Shown: positions 35,109 through 44,388, counted from the first letter of the stretch. The stretch: 64,000 nt of DNA from Luteimicrobium album (GCF_030161555.1 NZ_BSUK01000001.1:2046001-2110000), one strand, 5' to 3'. Made by a program: numbers and translations. Notes: generated from the letters alone by a model not told the origin.

Positions 35109-36610
35109 GTGCTCCCACGCGCCCCGTGGGTCGCGGCGGGAACGACCGTGGGGCGACGCTCGCCCTCGTCTGCTGCCTCGGCGCGGGCTTCGCGACGCTC
35201 CTCGACCAGTCGGTCGTCACGTTCGCCGTCCCGAGCCTGGCCGCCGACCTCGGCGCGGACCCCGCGCAGCTTCAGTGGCTGCTCGCGTCGTACTCGCTCG
35301 CGTTCGGCCTCGGGCTCGTGCCCGGTGGACGCCTCGGGGATGCCTACGGCCGTCGCGGGCTCCTCGTGCTCGGGCTCGCCCTGTTCCTCGCGGGGGCCGT
35401 GGCGGGCGCGTCCGCGAGCGGCGTGTGGTGGGTCGTCGCGGGGCGCGTCGTGCAGGGGCTCGGCGCCGGGCTGATCAGCGCCCAGGTGCTCGGGATCGTC
35501 CAGGACCGGTTCCACGACCCGGCCCGCGTCCTGGCGCTCGCGGCGTACACGGTCGCGGGGGCGGCCGCGGCGCTCGTCGGGCCGGTGACGGCGGGGATCG
35601 TGGTCGCGACCCTGCCGCCCGGTGCCGCGTGGCGGGTCGTGCTGCTGCTCGGCGCGCCGTTCGTCGCCGCCACGCTCGCCCTCGCCTGGCGGCACGTGCC
35701 TCGAGGCGTCGGTGCCGTGGGCGGGCGGCGGGCGGACCTCGACGTCGTCGGGGTGGTCGTGCTCGGGGCGGTCGCGGTGCTCGTGACCCTCCCGGTGGTG
35801 GGTACCGGCGCGGGCGCGGCCCGCACGACGGCGGTCCTGGGCGCGGTCGTCGTGCTCGCCGTCGGGCTCGTCGCGTGGGAGCGCCGCTACGCCCGCCGCG
35901 GGAAGGTCCCCCTGTTCGCGCCGACGCTCGTCCGGCAGCCCGGCTTCGTCGCGGGCAACGTCGTCGCGCTGGCGTGGTTCGGGGCGAGCGTCGCGCACGG
36001 CACCGTGCTCACCCTCTACCTCGTGCAGGGGTACGGGCTGCCGGCGCTCGGCGCGGCGGCGCTCGTCCTGCCGTCGGCCGTGGGGCGCATGGGTGCGTCG
36101 GCCGTCGCGTCGCGGGTCGTCGGGCGGCTCGGGAGCCGGACCGTCCCGCTCGGGCTGGGCGTCCAGGCGCTGGGGCTGGTCGTGGTCGCGGTCGTCGCGG
36201 TGGTGGTGCCCCGAGGGGCCGGGTTCCTCGTGGCCGTCGCCCTGGTCGAGGCGCTGCTCGGGGTCGCTGGCGGGATCGTCGAGCCGCCGCTGCGCGCCGT
36301 GACCCTGGACTTCGCCCCGCCCGGCTTCCACGGGGTCGCGGCGTCGTTCCTCCAGCTCACGCAGCGCCTGTCGGCCACGTTCTGCGTGGCCCTCGCCACC
36401 GGGCTCCTGCTGCGCGACGGCGTCCCGTCCCGGTCCTCGTTCGCGGCGGCCGTGCTGGCCTGCACCGCGCTCTCGGTGGCGGCCCTCGTCGTCGCGTCGC
36501 TGCCCGCGCTGCACCGCGCCCGCAGCGTCGAGCCCGCCGTCGCCGAACCCGCCGTCGCCGAACCCGCGGTCGCCGAACCGACCGAGCCCGCCGTGGGGGC
36601 GGCCCGCTGA
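35105..36610 (+). CDS. MFS transporter, DHA2-like, with C-terminal EPAVA repeats
   Basis: 501 residues with about 14 hydrophobic segments. Motifs: LLDQSVVTFAVPSLAADLGA, QWLLASYSLAFGLGLVPGGR, LGDAYGRRGLLVLGLALFLA (loop 2-3 motif), GRVVQGLGAGLISAQVLGIV. It is probably an exporter rather than an importer, judging by family. The C-terminus is a short tandem repeat (EPAVA, about four copies, 15-base units). The GTG overlaps the OYE stop, so it ends module 2 and may export a toxic oxidation product such as a sulfite, aldehyde or thiol; this is inference. Confidence 0.85.
   Translation: MSAPTRPVGRGGNDRGATLALVCCLGAGFATLLDQSVVTFAVPSLAADLGADPAQLQWLLASYSLAFGLGLVPGGRLGDAYGRRGLLVLGLALFLAGAVAGASASGVWWVVAGRVVQGLGAGLISAQVLGIVQDRFHDPARVLALAAYTVAGAAAALVGPVTAGIVVATLPPGAAWRVVLLLGAPFVAATLALAWRHVPRGVGAVGGRRADLDVVGVVVLGAVAVLVTLPVVGTGAGAARTTAVLGAVVVLAVGLVAWERRYARRGKVPLFAPTLVRQPGFVAGNVVALAWFGASVAHGTVLTLYLVQGYGLPALGAAALVLPSAVGRMGASAVASRVVGRLGSRTVPLGLGVQALGLVVVAVVAVVVPRGAGFLVAVALVEALLGVAGGIVEPPLRAVTLDFAPPGFHGVAASFLQLTQRLSATFCVALATGLLLRDGVPSRSSFAAAVLACTALSVAALVVASLPALHRARSVEPAVAEPAVAEPAVAEPTEPAVGAAR
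36530..36594 (+). repeat. 15-base tandem repeat encoding EPAVA in the MFS C-terminus
   Basis: Three near-perfect 15-base units (gaRcccgcSgtcgcc) followed by a degenerate copy. They lie in frame at the C-terminal tail, so copy-number change would lengthen or shorten the tail by five residues without shifting the frame. Confidence 0.75.
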
Positions 36611-36681
36611 CTCGGAGCCCACCCAGGGCTAGGCGTAGGGGCCGAACACGCGGTTGCCGCCGTGCACCTCGTGCCGACCAT

Positions 36682-36707
36682 GGTCTTGTGCCCCGGGGCA
36701 CAAGACC
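36682..36707. promoter_or_regulatory. 26-base perfect palindrome (terminator or operator)
   Basis: GGTCTTGTGCCCC followed by its exact reverse complement. It lies 72 bases after the MFS stop and 58 bases before the TetR start. It could be the intrinsic terminator of module 2 (13-bp stem, no T tract) or a high-affinity operator. A function of either kind is inferred. Confidence 0.6.
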
Positions 36708-36729
36708 TTCCAGCGGTGGTCCAACGTTC

Positions 36730-36764
36730 TGGACAGTAGTGTCCAAAAACCGTAGCGTGGACGC
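36730..36764 (+). promoter_or_regulatory. Leaderless TetR promoter with overlapping operator
   Basis: TGGACA at 36730-36735, 17-base spacer, TAGCGT at 36753-36758; 6 bases then ATG at 36765, so the transcript is probably leaderless. The inverted repeat TGGACA-gtag-TGTCCA (36730-36745) covers the -35 box and is a good candidate for autorepression by the TetR protein. Confidence 0.65.
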
Positions 36765-37430
36765 ATGCCCAGGAGACGAGAGTTCGACGAGGACGCCGTC
36801 GTGGACGCCGCCATCGCGGAGTTCACCGAGCACGGCTACACCGGGACCGACGCCGTCGGGCTGTGCGAGCGCGCCGGGATCGCCCGGTCCAGCTTCTACA
36901 GCACGTTCAGCAGCAAGGACGCCCTGTTCGAGCGGGCCCTCGCTCGCTACACCGGACGCGGCGTCGACGAGCGCGAGGCGCTCCTCGCCAGCCCCGACCC
37001 CGCCCCCGTCGTCCTGCGCCGCCGTTTCACCGACACCCTCGGCGACCAGTGCGCGCGCGAGGACCGCGCCGGCTGCCTCTCCGTCAACACGGCCGTCGAG
37101 CTCGGCCGCAGCATGGACGGCGTCACCGCCCTGCTCGACGCCGACCGGGGCGCCTGGATCGACGCCTACGCGAGGATCCTGGCGCGCGGGCGCGAGGAGG
37201 GTCACGTCCGGCCCGACGTCGACCCCGAGACGTTCGGGCCGCTCGTCCACACGACGCTCGCCGGGCTGCGGGTCGCGGCGCGCGTGGCCACGCCGCAGGA
37301 GGTGCGCGCCCAGCTCGACGCGTTCCTCGACGCGCTCAGCACCGACGCCGGCCGCACGGCCCTCGCCGACGCCCCGGCGTGCGGCTCGCCCGAGCCCGCG
37401 GCCACCCCGGCGGCGGAGGCCCACGCGTGA
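36765..37430 (+). CDS. TetR-family transcriptional regulator
   Basis: 221 residues. N-terminal HTH: FDEDAVVDAAIAEFTEHGYT, then LCERAGIARSSFYSTFSSKD as the recognition helix and its flank (about residues 10-60). The C-terminal part contains a Cys-rich turn (DQCAREDRAGCLSVNTAVEL) and VTALLDADRGAWIDAYARIL, typical of TetR_C proteins that sense small electrophiles or drugs. Overlaps the start of an MFS gene by 4 bases, so regulator and transporter are one operon. Leaderless promoter and palindromic operator are upstream. Confidence 0.88.
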   Translation: MPRRREFDEDAVVDAAIAEFTEHGYTGTDAVGLCERAGIARSSFYSTFSSKDALFERALARYTGRGVDEREALLASPDPAPVVLRRRFTDTLGDQCAREDRAGCLSVNTAVELGRSMDGVTALLDADRGAWIDAYARILARGREEGHVRPDVDPETFGPLVHTTLAGLRVAARVATPQEVRAQLDAFLDALSTDAGRTALADAPACGSPEPAATPAAEAHA

Positions 37431-38700
37431 GCGCCCCGGCCCTGACCGCCGCGCCGCGCCGCGCCCGTGTGCCGGGTGTCGTCCTCCTCCTCGCGGCCGT
37501 GACGTTCTGCCTCGGGACCAGCGAGTTCATGATCGCCGGGCTGCTCGAGCAGATCGCCGACGACCTCCACGTCAGCATCCCGCAGGCCGGTCTGCTCATC
37601 ACGGCGTTCGCCGTCGGGATGGTCGTCGGGGCCCCGGCGATGGCGGTCCTCACGCTGCGCCTGCCGACCCGGTCGACGCTCGTCCTCATGACCGTCGTGT
37701 TCGCCGCTGCGCACGTGCTCGGCGCCCTCGCCCCCGGCTACGGCGTGCTCCTCGTCTCGCGCGTCGTCGCGGCCGTCGCGTGCGGCGGGTACTGGGCGGT
37801 CGCGGCCGTGCACGCGCACCGGGCCAGCCCGCCCGAGGTCGTCGGGCGGTCGCTCGCCGCGCTCGTCGGCGGCCTGACGATCGCCAACCTCGTCGGGGTG
37901 CCCGGCGGCGCCTGGCTGGGCGAGCGCTACGGCTGGCGGACCGCGTTCTGGGTGATCGCCGTCGTGACGGTGCTCGCGGCCGTGCTCGTCGCGGCAACGG
38001 TGCGCGCGCCGCGTGCGGCGGACGCCGCCCCCAGCGCACCCGCGACCTCCTGGCGCAGGAGCTCCGCGTGTTCCGGACGGGCCGCATCTGGCTCGCGCTC
38101 GCGACGACGGCGCTCTTCCAGGCGTCCGTGTTCGCCGCGTTCTCGTACTTCTCGCCGCTGCTCACGCGGGTCGCGGGCCTCGACCCCGACGCCGTGCCGC
38201 TCGCCCTCGTCGGGTTCGGGGTCGGGGCGTTCGTCGGGGTGACGGTCGGCGGGCGGATCGCGGACCGCAACCTCTTCGGCAACCTCCTGGGCTCGCTCGC
38301 GGCGACCGCAGCCAGCCTGCTGCTCCTCGCGGCGGTCGCGTCCGTGCCGTGGGCGGCCGTGGGTGCGGTGCTGCTCGTCGGGATGTCGGCGTTCTCCATC
38401 GCGGGAGCGCTCAACGCACGCGTCTTCCAGATCGCCGCCGACGCCCCGACGCTCGCCGCCAGCATGAACACCGCGGCGTTCAACGTCGGGAACGCCGTCG
38501 GGCCCGCGCTCGGCGGCGCCGTGATCGCGCTGGGTCTCGGCTACCGGGCGCCGCTGTTCGTCGGCGTCGCGCTGGTGCTCGGCGCGGTCGCGACGGCGCT
38601 CGTCGCGATGCGGCGCGAGGGGATCCGGGTGCGCCGCGCCGCGCCGTCGGCGGGGCCCGTCGTCACGGTCCCGGCCGAGGCCTGCTGCGCCGCTGACTGA
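37427..38700 (+). CDS. MFS transporter, DHA1 (AraJ/Cmx-like) family (frameshifted at 38028-38032)
   Basis: About 424 residues after adding one C to the C5 run at 38028-38032. Twelve hydrophobic segments in two halves: AVTFCLGTSEFMIAGLLEQI, HVSIPQAGLLITAFAVGMVV, then, after the restored linker, ALATTALFQASVFAAFSYFS, FSPLLTRVAGLDPDAVPLAL, VGFGVGAFVGVTVGGRIADR, ASMNTAAFNVGNAVGPALGG. This is the sugar-efflux/chloramphenicol-resistance DHA1 pattern. The GTG overlaps the TetR stop; expression is probably repressed by that regulator. It ends before a terminator at 38719. Confidence 0.85.
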
Positions 38701-38718
38701 GGGACCCACGGCACGACG

Positions 38719-38751
38719 ACGGGGCCCGGCCACCCCAAGGCCGGACCCCGT
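38719..38751. terminator. Terminator hairpin after the DHA1 MFS gene
   Basis: ACGGGGCCCGGCC, a 7-base loop, then GGCCGGACCCCGT: 13 bp with one mismatch. Lies 19 bases past the MFS stop in a convergent intergenic region. Confidence 0.75.
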
Positions 38752-38811
38752 CCGCGGTTCCCCCGTGGGAACCGGTGGCTCCACGGTGGGAGCCGGCCCC
38801 CGAGGGGCGGT

Positions 38812-38849
38812 GCGTCGTCGGGCGGCTACCCCGCCCCTCCCGACGACGC
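38812..38849 (-). terminator. Terminator hairpin for the minus-strand ABC operon
   Basis: GCGTCGTCGGG pairs perfectly with CCCGACGACGC across a 16-base loop, 16 bases beyond the binding-protein stop on the minus strand. Two shorter hairpins (GGTTCCC/GGGAACC and GGCTCC/GGGAGCC) precede it between 38755 and 38795. Confidence 0.7.
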
Positions 38850-38865
38850 CGTCATGGTCAGGCCG

Positions 38866-40518
38866 TCACTTCGCCTTCCACGCGTCGACCAGCAGGTCGA
38901 GGCGGGAGTCGGCGCCGAGGGTGACCCCGTGGACGTCCTTCTGCGTGCCGATGATCGAGGTCAGCTCGTGCACCGGGACCTCGTGGTGCTGCGTGACGAG
39001 CCGCTCCTGGATCTGCGCGAGGAGCTCGTTGCGCTTGGTCTCGTCGCCCGTCGCGAGCTGCTCCTGGAGGAGCTTCTCGAGGGTCGGGTCGTCGATCCGG
39101 TAGTAGTTCGTGGCCGCCGTCGAGAACGACGTGCGCAGAACGTCGCCGTCGGCGCGGGACGAGTTGCCCCACGCCGCGTCGTAGTCGCCCTTCTGGAGCT
39201 TCGCCAGGAACTCGGGGACCGCGCCCGTCTCGAGCTTCGCCGTGATGCCCACGGCCTTGAGCTGCTGCTGGATGAGCTCGAGGGCCGTCTGGTTGGGGGC
39301 GAAGTTCGAGATCCACTCGATCGTGAACGTGAGCTGCTTGCCGTCCTTGGTGCGGATGCCGTCGGCGCCCGCCTTCCAGCCGTCGGCGTCGAGCACCTGC
39401 TTGGCCTGGTCGGCGTCGGTCACGATGTCCTTGCTGACGTCCGTGTAGCCGGGGGTGGTGACGCCGAGCGGGCTCGTCGCGACGGCGAACTTGTCGTTGA
39501 GCGCGGTGTCCCGGACCTCCTTCGGGTCGACCGCGAGCGACACCGCCTTGCGCAGCTCCGGGTCGGAGCCGAACGGGCTGCCCTCGTTGAACGTCAGGCC
39601 GAAGACGAGCCCCGGGTTCGCCCGGTACACGAGCGGGAGGCCGGCGCCCTCGAGCTGGCTCACGTCGTTGGGCTGCACGCCGCCGACGACGTCCGACTGA
39701 CCCGAGGTCAGCGTCCCCGTGCGCACGCCCGCCTCGGGGACGACCTTGAAGGTCACCGAGTCGAGGTGCGCGCCCGTCGTGTTGTCGAAGACGGCGGGTG
39801 CCCACGTGTACCCGGCACGCTTCTTCAGGACCGTCTCGACGTTCTTCGTGTAGTGGTCGAGCGTGTACGGGCCGGAGCCGACGATCTTCGAGCCGTCCGC
39901 GCGGTCGTCGTACGGGGTCTTGAGCGTCGACTCCGCGAGGATGCCGAGGCCCACGGCCGTCGTGGCCTGCGGGAACGCCGCGTTCGGCTGCTTGAAGTCG
40001 ACCTCCACGGTGTCGCCCTTCGCCACGATCTTGTCGAGGCCCACGAACGACGTGACCGCGTTGAGCGCCTTGGCGCCGTTCTTCACGATGTCGTCGAACG
40101 TGTCCTTGACGGACTGCGCGGTCAGCGGGGTGCCGTCGGAGAACGTCACGCCGTCGCGGATCGTGAAGGTGAACTTCTTCGCGTCGTCGCTGGCCGTCCA
40201 CTTGGACGCGAGCCACGGCTCGAGCGAGCCGTCCTTCGGGTCCTGGTAGAGCAGCGAGTCGACGAGCTGACGAGTCACGTACAGGGTGTCGTTGCCCGAC
40301 CCCGTGCCCGACGGGTTGAGCGAGATCGGGTCGTTCTGGATGGCGAAGCTGAGCGCCCCGCCGTCGACGGGCGCGCCGCCGTCGGACGCGGTGGTGCCCG
40401 CGCCGGAGGAGCCACCGCTGCAGGCGGCGAGGGCGAGCGTGAGTGCCGTGGCCGTCGCGAGGAGCGCGGCGGGTCGCCGCAGGCTGCGGGGCGACGGTCG
40501 CGTGTGTCGGTGGTTCAT
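38866..40518 (-). CDS. ABC transporter substrate-binding lipoprotein, SBP family 5
   Basis: 550 residues, intact. Lipoprotein signal with lipobox LAAC (Cys33) and Ser/Gly linker. Family-5 blocks: LSFAIQNDPISLNPSGTGSG, SLEPWLASKWTASDDAKKFT, DGVTFSDGTPLTAQSVKDTF, IVGSGPYTLDHYTKNVETVL, LRKAVSLAVDPKEVRDTALN. Last gene of the minus-strand operon, 29 bases behind the ATPase gene, with AGAAGAGAG as RBS. Placing the binding protein last, after its ATPases, is the reverse of the plus-strand modules. Ligand probably an organosulfur compound, since the operon starts with flavin reductases. Confidence 0.9.
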   Translation of the reverse strand: MNHRHTRPSPRSLRRPAALLATATALTLALAACSGGSSGAGTTASDGGAPVDGGALSFAIQNDPISLNPSGTGSGNDTLYVTRQLVDSLLYQDPKDGSLEPWLASKWTASDDAKKFTFTIRDGVTFSDGTPLTAQSVKDTFDDIVKNGAKALNAVTSFVGLDKIVAKGDTVEVDFKQPNAAFPQATTAVGLGILAESTLKTPYDDRADGSKIVGSGPYTLDHYTKNVETVLKKRAGYTWAPAVFDNTTGAHLDSVTFKVVPEAGVRTGTLTSGQSDVVGGVQPNDVSQLEGAGLPLVYRANPGLVFGLTFNEGSPFGSDPELRKAVSLAVDPKEVRDTALNDKFAVATSPLGVTTPGYTDVSKDIVTDADQAKQVLDADGWKAGADGIRTKDGKQLTFTIEWISNFAPNQTALELIQQQLKAVGITAKLETGAVPEFLAKLQKGDYDAAWGNSSRADGDVLRTSFSTAATNYYRIDDPTLEKLLQEQLATGDETKRNELLAQIQERLVTQHHEVPVHELTSIIGTQKDVHGVTLGADSRLDLLVDAWKAK

Positions 40519-40547
40519 CGTTCTCTCTTCTCAGGGTGCTGAAAGGC

Positions 40548-41403
40548 TCAGGCGGGGACGCCGGCCTCGACGTGGGTGCCCGGGATCGCCCCGAGCAGCT
40601 CGCGGGTGTAGGGGTGCTCGGGGTCGGCGAGCACACGGTCGGTGGGGCCCTCCTCGACGACCTGGCCCTGCTGCATCACGACGACGTCGTGAGCGATCTG
40701 CCGGACGACGGCCAGGTCGTGCGAGATGAACAGGTACGACACGCCCAGCTCCGCCTGGAGCCGGGCGAGCAGCTCGAGCACCTGGGCCTGCACGCGGACG
40801 TCGAGCGCGGACACCGGCTCGTCGAGCACCACGAGCTCCGGCTCGAGCGCGAGCGCCCGCGCGATCGCGACGCGCTGCCGCTGCCCGCCCGACAGCTCCG
40901 CCGGCCGCCGGCCCAACGTGCTCGTCGGCAGGGCGACGTGGTCGATCAGCTCCCCGGCACGCGCCCGCCGGGACGCGCGGTCCCCGACGCCGAACGCCCG
41001 CAGCGGCTGCGTGACGATCCGCTCGACCGACAGCCGCGGGTCGAGCGACGCGTACGGGTTCTGGTGCACGAGCTGCACCCGACGGCGCAGCGCCCGCAGG
41101 TGCGCGCCGCTCGCGTTCGTCACGTCCTCGCCGTCGAGCAGGACGGACCCGCTCGTGGGGTCCGCGAGCCGCACCGCGACGCGGACCGTCGTGGTCTTGC
41201 CGGACCCCGACTCGCCCACGATCCCGAGCGTCTTCCCGCGCTCGAGCGCGAAGCTCACGCCGTCGACCGCGCGGACCACCCCGCCGCCCGCGGCGCGGGG
41301 CGGGGAACTCCTTGAGGAGGTCGCGGACCTCGAGGACCGGGGTGGTCGGGTTGGCGTCCTCGGTCGGGTTCGCGGGGCGGGGGAGACGCGCGCGGTCGTC
41401 CAT
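40548..41403 (-). CDS. ABC transporter ATP-binding protein, DppF type (frameshifted near 41285-41300)
   Basis: Start at 41403 ([10 protein letters not shown]) gives the first strand [13 protein letters not shown]. One base is missing between about 41285 and 41300 (GC-rich cgcggcgcgg region), after which the frame continues [20 protein letters not shown] with Walker [10 protein letters not shown], signature LSGGQRQRV, Walker [13 protein letters not shown] and His-loop FISHDLAVV, ending in [15 protein letters not shown]. About 285 residues in all. Works with the DppD-type ATPase at 42373 and the two permeases. A 28-bp inverted repeat flanks its start codon. Confidence 0.75.
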
Positions 41404-42373
41404 CCGGCCGCTCGTTCCTCGCGGCCTCCCGCCAGACCCTCCACGACCGCGCGCGTCTCCCCCGCCCCGCTTCGCGTCCGTCTCGCCCGGGTGCAGCCTC
41501 CGCCACATGCCCGTTCGGGTTCAGCGCGGCTGCACCGTGCTTCACCAGCGCACCGGGCTCGCCCGCGGCCCCCACGAGGCTCCTGCTCGTGTTGAGGCTC
41601 GGGGCCGCTTCGATCAGCGACTTCGTGTACGGGTCCTTCGGGGCGTGCAGGATCTGGGCGGGGGTGCCCACCTCGACGATGCGGCCCTGGGACATGACGG
41701 CGATCCGGTCGGCGCGGTCCGCGGCGACGCCGAGGTCGTGGGTGACGAGGAGGACGCCCGTGCCCGCGGACGCGGTGAGGGTGTCGAGGTGGTCGAGGAT
41801 CTGGCGCTGGACGGTGACGTCGAGCGCGGACGTGGGCTCGTCGGCGATGAGGAGCGCGGGGCGGGCGACGAGCGCGATCGCGATGAGGACGCGCTGACGC
41901 ATGCCGCCGGACAGCTCGTGCGGGTAGAGGTGCGCGACGCCGTCGGGCAGGCCGGCCTGGGCGAGGGCCTCGTCGGCTCGCGTGGCGGCGGACTTCCGGT
42001 CGGCGAGGCCGTGGATCCGCAGGACCTCGGCGACCTGCCTGCCGACGGTCGTGACGGGGTTGAGCGAGACGGTCGGGTCCTGGGGGACGAGCCCGATCCC
42101 GTACCCGCGAACGGCGCGGAGCCGGCGGGCGGGCGCGGTCGCGAGGTCGGTGCCGTCGAAGCGGACGTGCCCGGACGTGATCCGCGCGGAGGGCGCGAGG
42201 AGCCGGACGACGGCGTGCGCGGTCGTGGACTTGCCGGACCCGGACTCGCCGACGAGCGCGACGGTCTCGCCGCTCGCGACCTCGAGGCTGACGCCACGGA
42301 CGGCGTGCACGTCGCCGCGCGGCCCGGAGTAGGTGACGTGGAGGTCGTCCACCCTCAGGAGCGGGCTGGTCAT
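41255..42373 (-). CDS. ABC transporter ATP-binding protein, DppD type (C-terminus uncertain)
   Basis: ATG at 42373 in the stop of the DppC gene. Walker [10 protein letters not shown] (about 38), [20 protein letters not shown], signature LSGGMRQRV, Walker [13 protein letters not shown], His-loop [10 protein letters not shown], and the C-terminal [20 protein letters not shown]. The domain is complete by about residue 280. As read, the frame runs on to 41255 through the start of the next ATPase gene. The true end is probably near 41400-41470, obscured by a base error in the GC-rich inverted repeat there. Confidence 0.8.
   Translation of the reverse strand: MTSPLLRVDDLHVTYSGPRGDVHAVRGVSLEVASGETVALVGESGSGKSTTAHAVVRLLAPSARITSGHVRFDGTDLATAPARRLRAVRGYGIGLVPQDPTVSLNPVTTVGRQVAEVLRIHGLADRKSAATRADEALAQAGLPDGVAHLYPHELSGGMRQRVLIAIALVARPALLIADEPTSALDVTVQRQILDHLDTLTASAGTGVLLVTHDLGVAADRADRIAVMSQGRIVEVGTPAQILHAPKDPYTKSLIEAAPSLNTSRSLVGAAGEPGALVKHGAAALNPNGHVAEAAPGRDGREAGRGRRARSWRVWREAARNERPDGRPRASPPPREPDRGRQPDHPGPRGPRPPQGVPRPAPRAAGWSARSTA
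41372..41470. repeat. 28-bp perfect inverted repeat flanking the DppF start
   Basis: Arms at 41372-41399 and 41443-41470, exact reverse complements (left arm begins gcggggcgggggagacgcgc), separated by 43 bases that contain the DppF start codon region and its GAGGAA ribosome-binding site. The RNA could form a very stable hairpin presenting or hiding the RBS. It could also be an assembly artefact. Confidence 0.75.
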
Positions 42374-43335
42374 GACGGGTTCCCTTCGGTGTCGAGGGCG
42401 CGGGCGAGCCGGTTGCCGGCGAGCACGGTGAGGGCGATGACGATCCCGGGGAGGGTGGTGAGCCACCACTGCCCGGCGAGGTAGTCGCGGCCGCCGGCGA
42501 CGAGCGAGCCCCACTCGGGCTGGGGCGGCTGCGCGCCGTAGCCGAGGAAGCTCAGGGACGACACGGCGAGGATCGCGGTGCCGAGCTCGAGCGCGGCGAG
42601 CACGAGCACGGGCCCGACGGAGTTCGGCAGGACGTGCACGAGCAGGACCCGCCACCACCGGGACCCGCCGGCGCGGGCGGCCTCGACGTAGGCCGACGTC
42701 CGGACCCGGAGCACCTCGGAGCGCAGGATCCGGGAGACGGACGCGACGCTCGTCGTGCCGACGGCGATCGCGACGTTCACGGTGCCGAACCCGAGCGCGG
42801 TCACGACGGCCAGCGAGAGCAGGAGCCCGGGGATGGCGAGGAGGACGTCGGCGAACCGCATGAGGACGGCGTCGACGGCGCCGCCGACGAACCCGGCGAG
42901 CAGCCCGAGGACCGACCCGACGACGAGCCCGATCGCGATCGCGAGGAGCGCCGCGTGGAGAGTGGTCCCGGTGCCGTGCACGACGCGCGTGTACAGGTCG
43001 CGGCCGAGCTGGTCGGTGCCGAACCAGTGCTGGCCGGACGGCCCGGTGAGCTTGTCGGCGGGGACGCCCGCGAGCGGGTCCCCGGACGCCAGTACGGACG
43101 GCGCGACGGCGGCCACCAGGACCGCGACGAGCCAGACGACCGCGACGACGAGCCCGGGGCGCCGCACGAGGTGGCGCAGGGTGTAGCGCAGCCGGGCGCC
43201 GCGCGGGGCGACGTCGACGGCGGCGCGGACTGCGTCGTCGGGCGGGGTCACGACGAGGTCGACGAGCTCCGTGGCCCGGTCGTCCGTCGCGGGCCGGGCG
43301 CTGCCGGGGGCGAGGGCGGTGGTGAGGTCGGTCAT
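42370..43335 (-). CDS. ABC transporter permease, DppC type
   Basis: 321 residues from ATG 43335. The hydrophilic N-terminal 45 residues are followed by a first helix, then [20 protein letters not shown], the EAA loop [20 protein letters not shown] and [20 protein letters not shown]. Six transmembrane helices. Its TGA overlaps the DppD ATG by 4 bases. Second channel subunit of the third importer. Confidence 0.9.
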   Translation of the reverse strand: MTDLTTALAPGSARPATDDRATELVDLVVTPPDDAVRAAVDVAPRGARLRYTLRHLVRRPGLVVAVVWLVAVLVAAVAPSVLASGDPLAGVPADKLTGPSGQHWFGTDQLGRDLYTRVVHGTGTTLHAALLAIAIGLVVGSVLGLLAGFVGGAVDAVLMRFADVLLAIPGLLLSLAVVTALGFGTVNVAIAVGTTSVASVSRILRSEVLRVRTSAYVEAARAGGSRWWRVLLVHVLPNSVGPVLVLAALELGTAILAVSSLSFLGYGAQPPQPEWGSLVAGGRDYLAGQWWLTTLPGIVIALTVLAGNRLARALDTEGNPS

Positions 43336-43361
43336 GGGTGGCTCCCTGGGGTGCGCCGGGC

Positions 43362-44357
43362 TCAGGCGGCCGCGACGGCGTCGGGGACGGGGGTGCCGGG
43401 GCCGGCCGGTGCGCTCGGCGCCTTGCGCCGCCGCTGCTCGAGCCGCGGGTCGAGGAGGGGGTAGACGAGGTCGACGAGGAGGTTCGCGAGGACGAACACG
43501 AGCGCCCCCACGAGCACCACGCCCTGGACGACGGGGATGTCCTGGGCCTGCACGGACGTGGCGGTGAGCCGCCCGAGGCCGGGCCGCGAGAACACGGTCT
43601 CGGTCACGACGGTCCCGCCGAGCAGCCCGCCGACGAGGAGCCCGGTCGCGGTGAGGGCGGGCAGCGCCGCGTTGCGGAGCGCGTGCCGCAGGTGGACGCG
43701 GACGGGCGAGGCGCCCTTCGCCCGGGCGGTCGCGACGTAGGGCTCGCGGAGGGTCACGACGAGGCTCTTCGACAGGAGCTGCGCGATCACGGCCCCGGTG
43801 GGCAGGGCGAGGGTCACGGCCGGCAGGACGATCGACGCGAAGCCCTGGTCCCCGATCGCCGGGAACACCGGCAGCCGGAACGAGAACCACTGCAGGAGCA
43901 TGAGTCCGAACCAGAATCCCGGGATCGCGACGCCGAGCGGCGGCAGGCTCAGCAGCAGCGCCTGCAGGGACCGCCACCGGACGAGCGTCGCGACGACCGC
44001 GAGCCCGCCCCCGAGGACGACGGCGAGCACGAGGCCCGCGAGCGCGATCTGGATGGTCGGGCCGAGGGCGTCGCCGATGAGCGAGCTCACGGGCTCCCGG
44101 GTGCTCACGGATCGCCCGAGGTCGCCGTGCAGCACGTTCCCGAGCTGGTGGACGTACTGCACGACGAGCGGCCGGTCGTAGCCGTACTCGTGCCGGACGG
44201 CGGCGAGCTGCTCGGGCGTGACGTCGCTCGAGTCCGTCCCGAGGAGCAGCGACACCGGGTCGCTGGGGAGCGCCCAGAGGACGAAGAAGGACACGGTGTA
44301 GGCGGCCCAGAGCACGCCGACGGCCTGCGCGAGGCGTCCTGCGACGTAGCGGAGCAA
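43362..44357 (-). CDS. ABC transporter permease, DppB type (TTG start)
   Basis: 331 residues from TTG at 44357, chosen because GGAGG sits 8 bases upstream and LLRYVAGRLAQAVGVLWAAY is the usual first helix. Continues with LHGDLGRSVSTREPVSSLIG, ATARAKGASPVRVHLRHALR (EAA loop) and LVFVLANLLVDLVYPLLDPR. 26 bases upstream of the DppC start. Channel subunit of the minus-strand importer. Confidence 0.88.
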   Translation of the reverse strand: MLRYVAGRLAQAVGVLWAAYTVSFFVLWALPSDPVSLLLGTDSSDVTPEQLAAVRHEYGYDRPLVVQYVHQLGNVLHGDLGRSVSTREPVSSLIGDALGPTIQIALAGLVLAVVLGGGLAVVATLVRWRSLQALLLSLPPLGVAIPGFWFGLMLLQWFSFRLPVFPAIGDQGFASIVLPAVTLALPTGAVIAQLLSKSLVVTLREPYVATARAKGASPVRVHLRHALRNAALPALTATGLLVGGLLGGTVVTETVFSRPGLGRLTATSVQAQDIPVVQGVVLVGALVFVLANLLVDLVYPLLDPRLEQRRRKAPSAPAGPGTPVPDAVAAA

Positions 44358-44388
44358 GGGGGTACCTCCGTTCGGGCGGGGTGGGGGC

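Noticed and set aside
33592-38700. A 1702-codon open frame on the plus strand
   Set aside because: It joins parts of the OYE and MFS genes with out-of-frame sequence; only segments 34060-34900 and after 38030 are real coding sequence.
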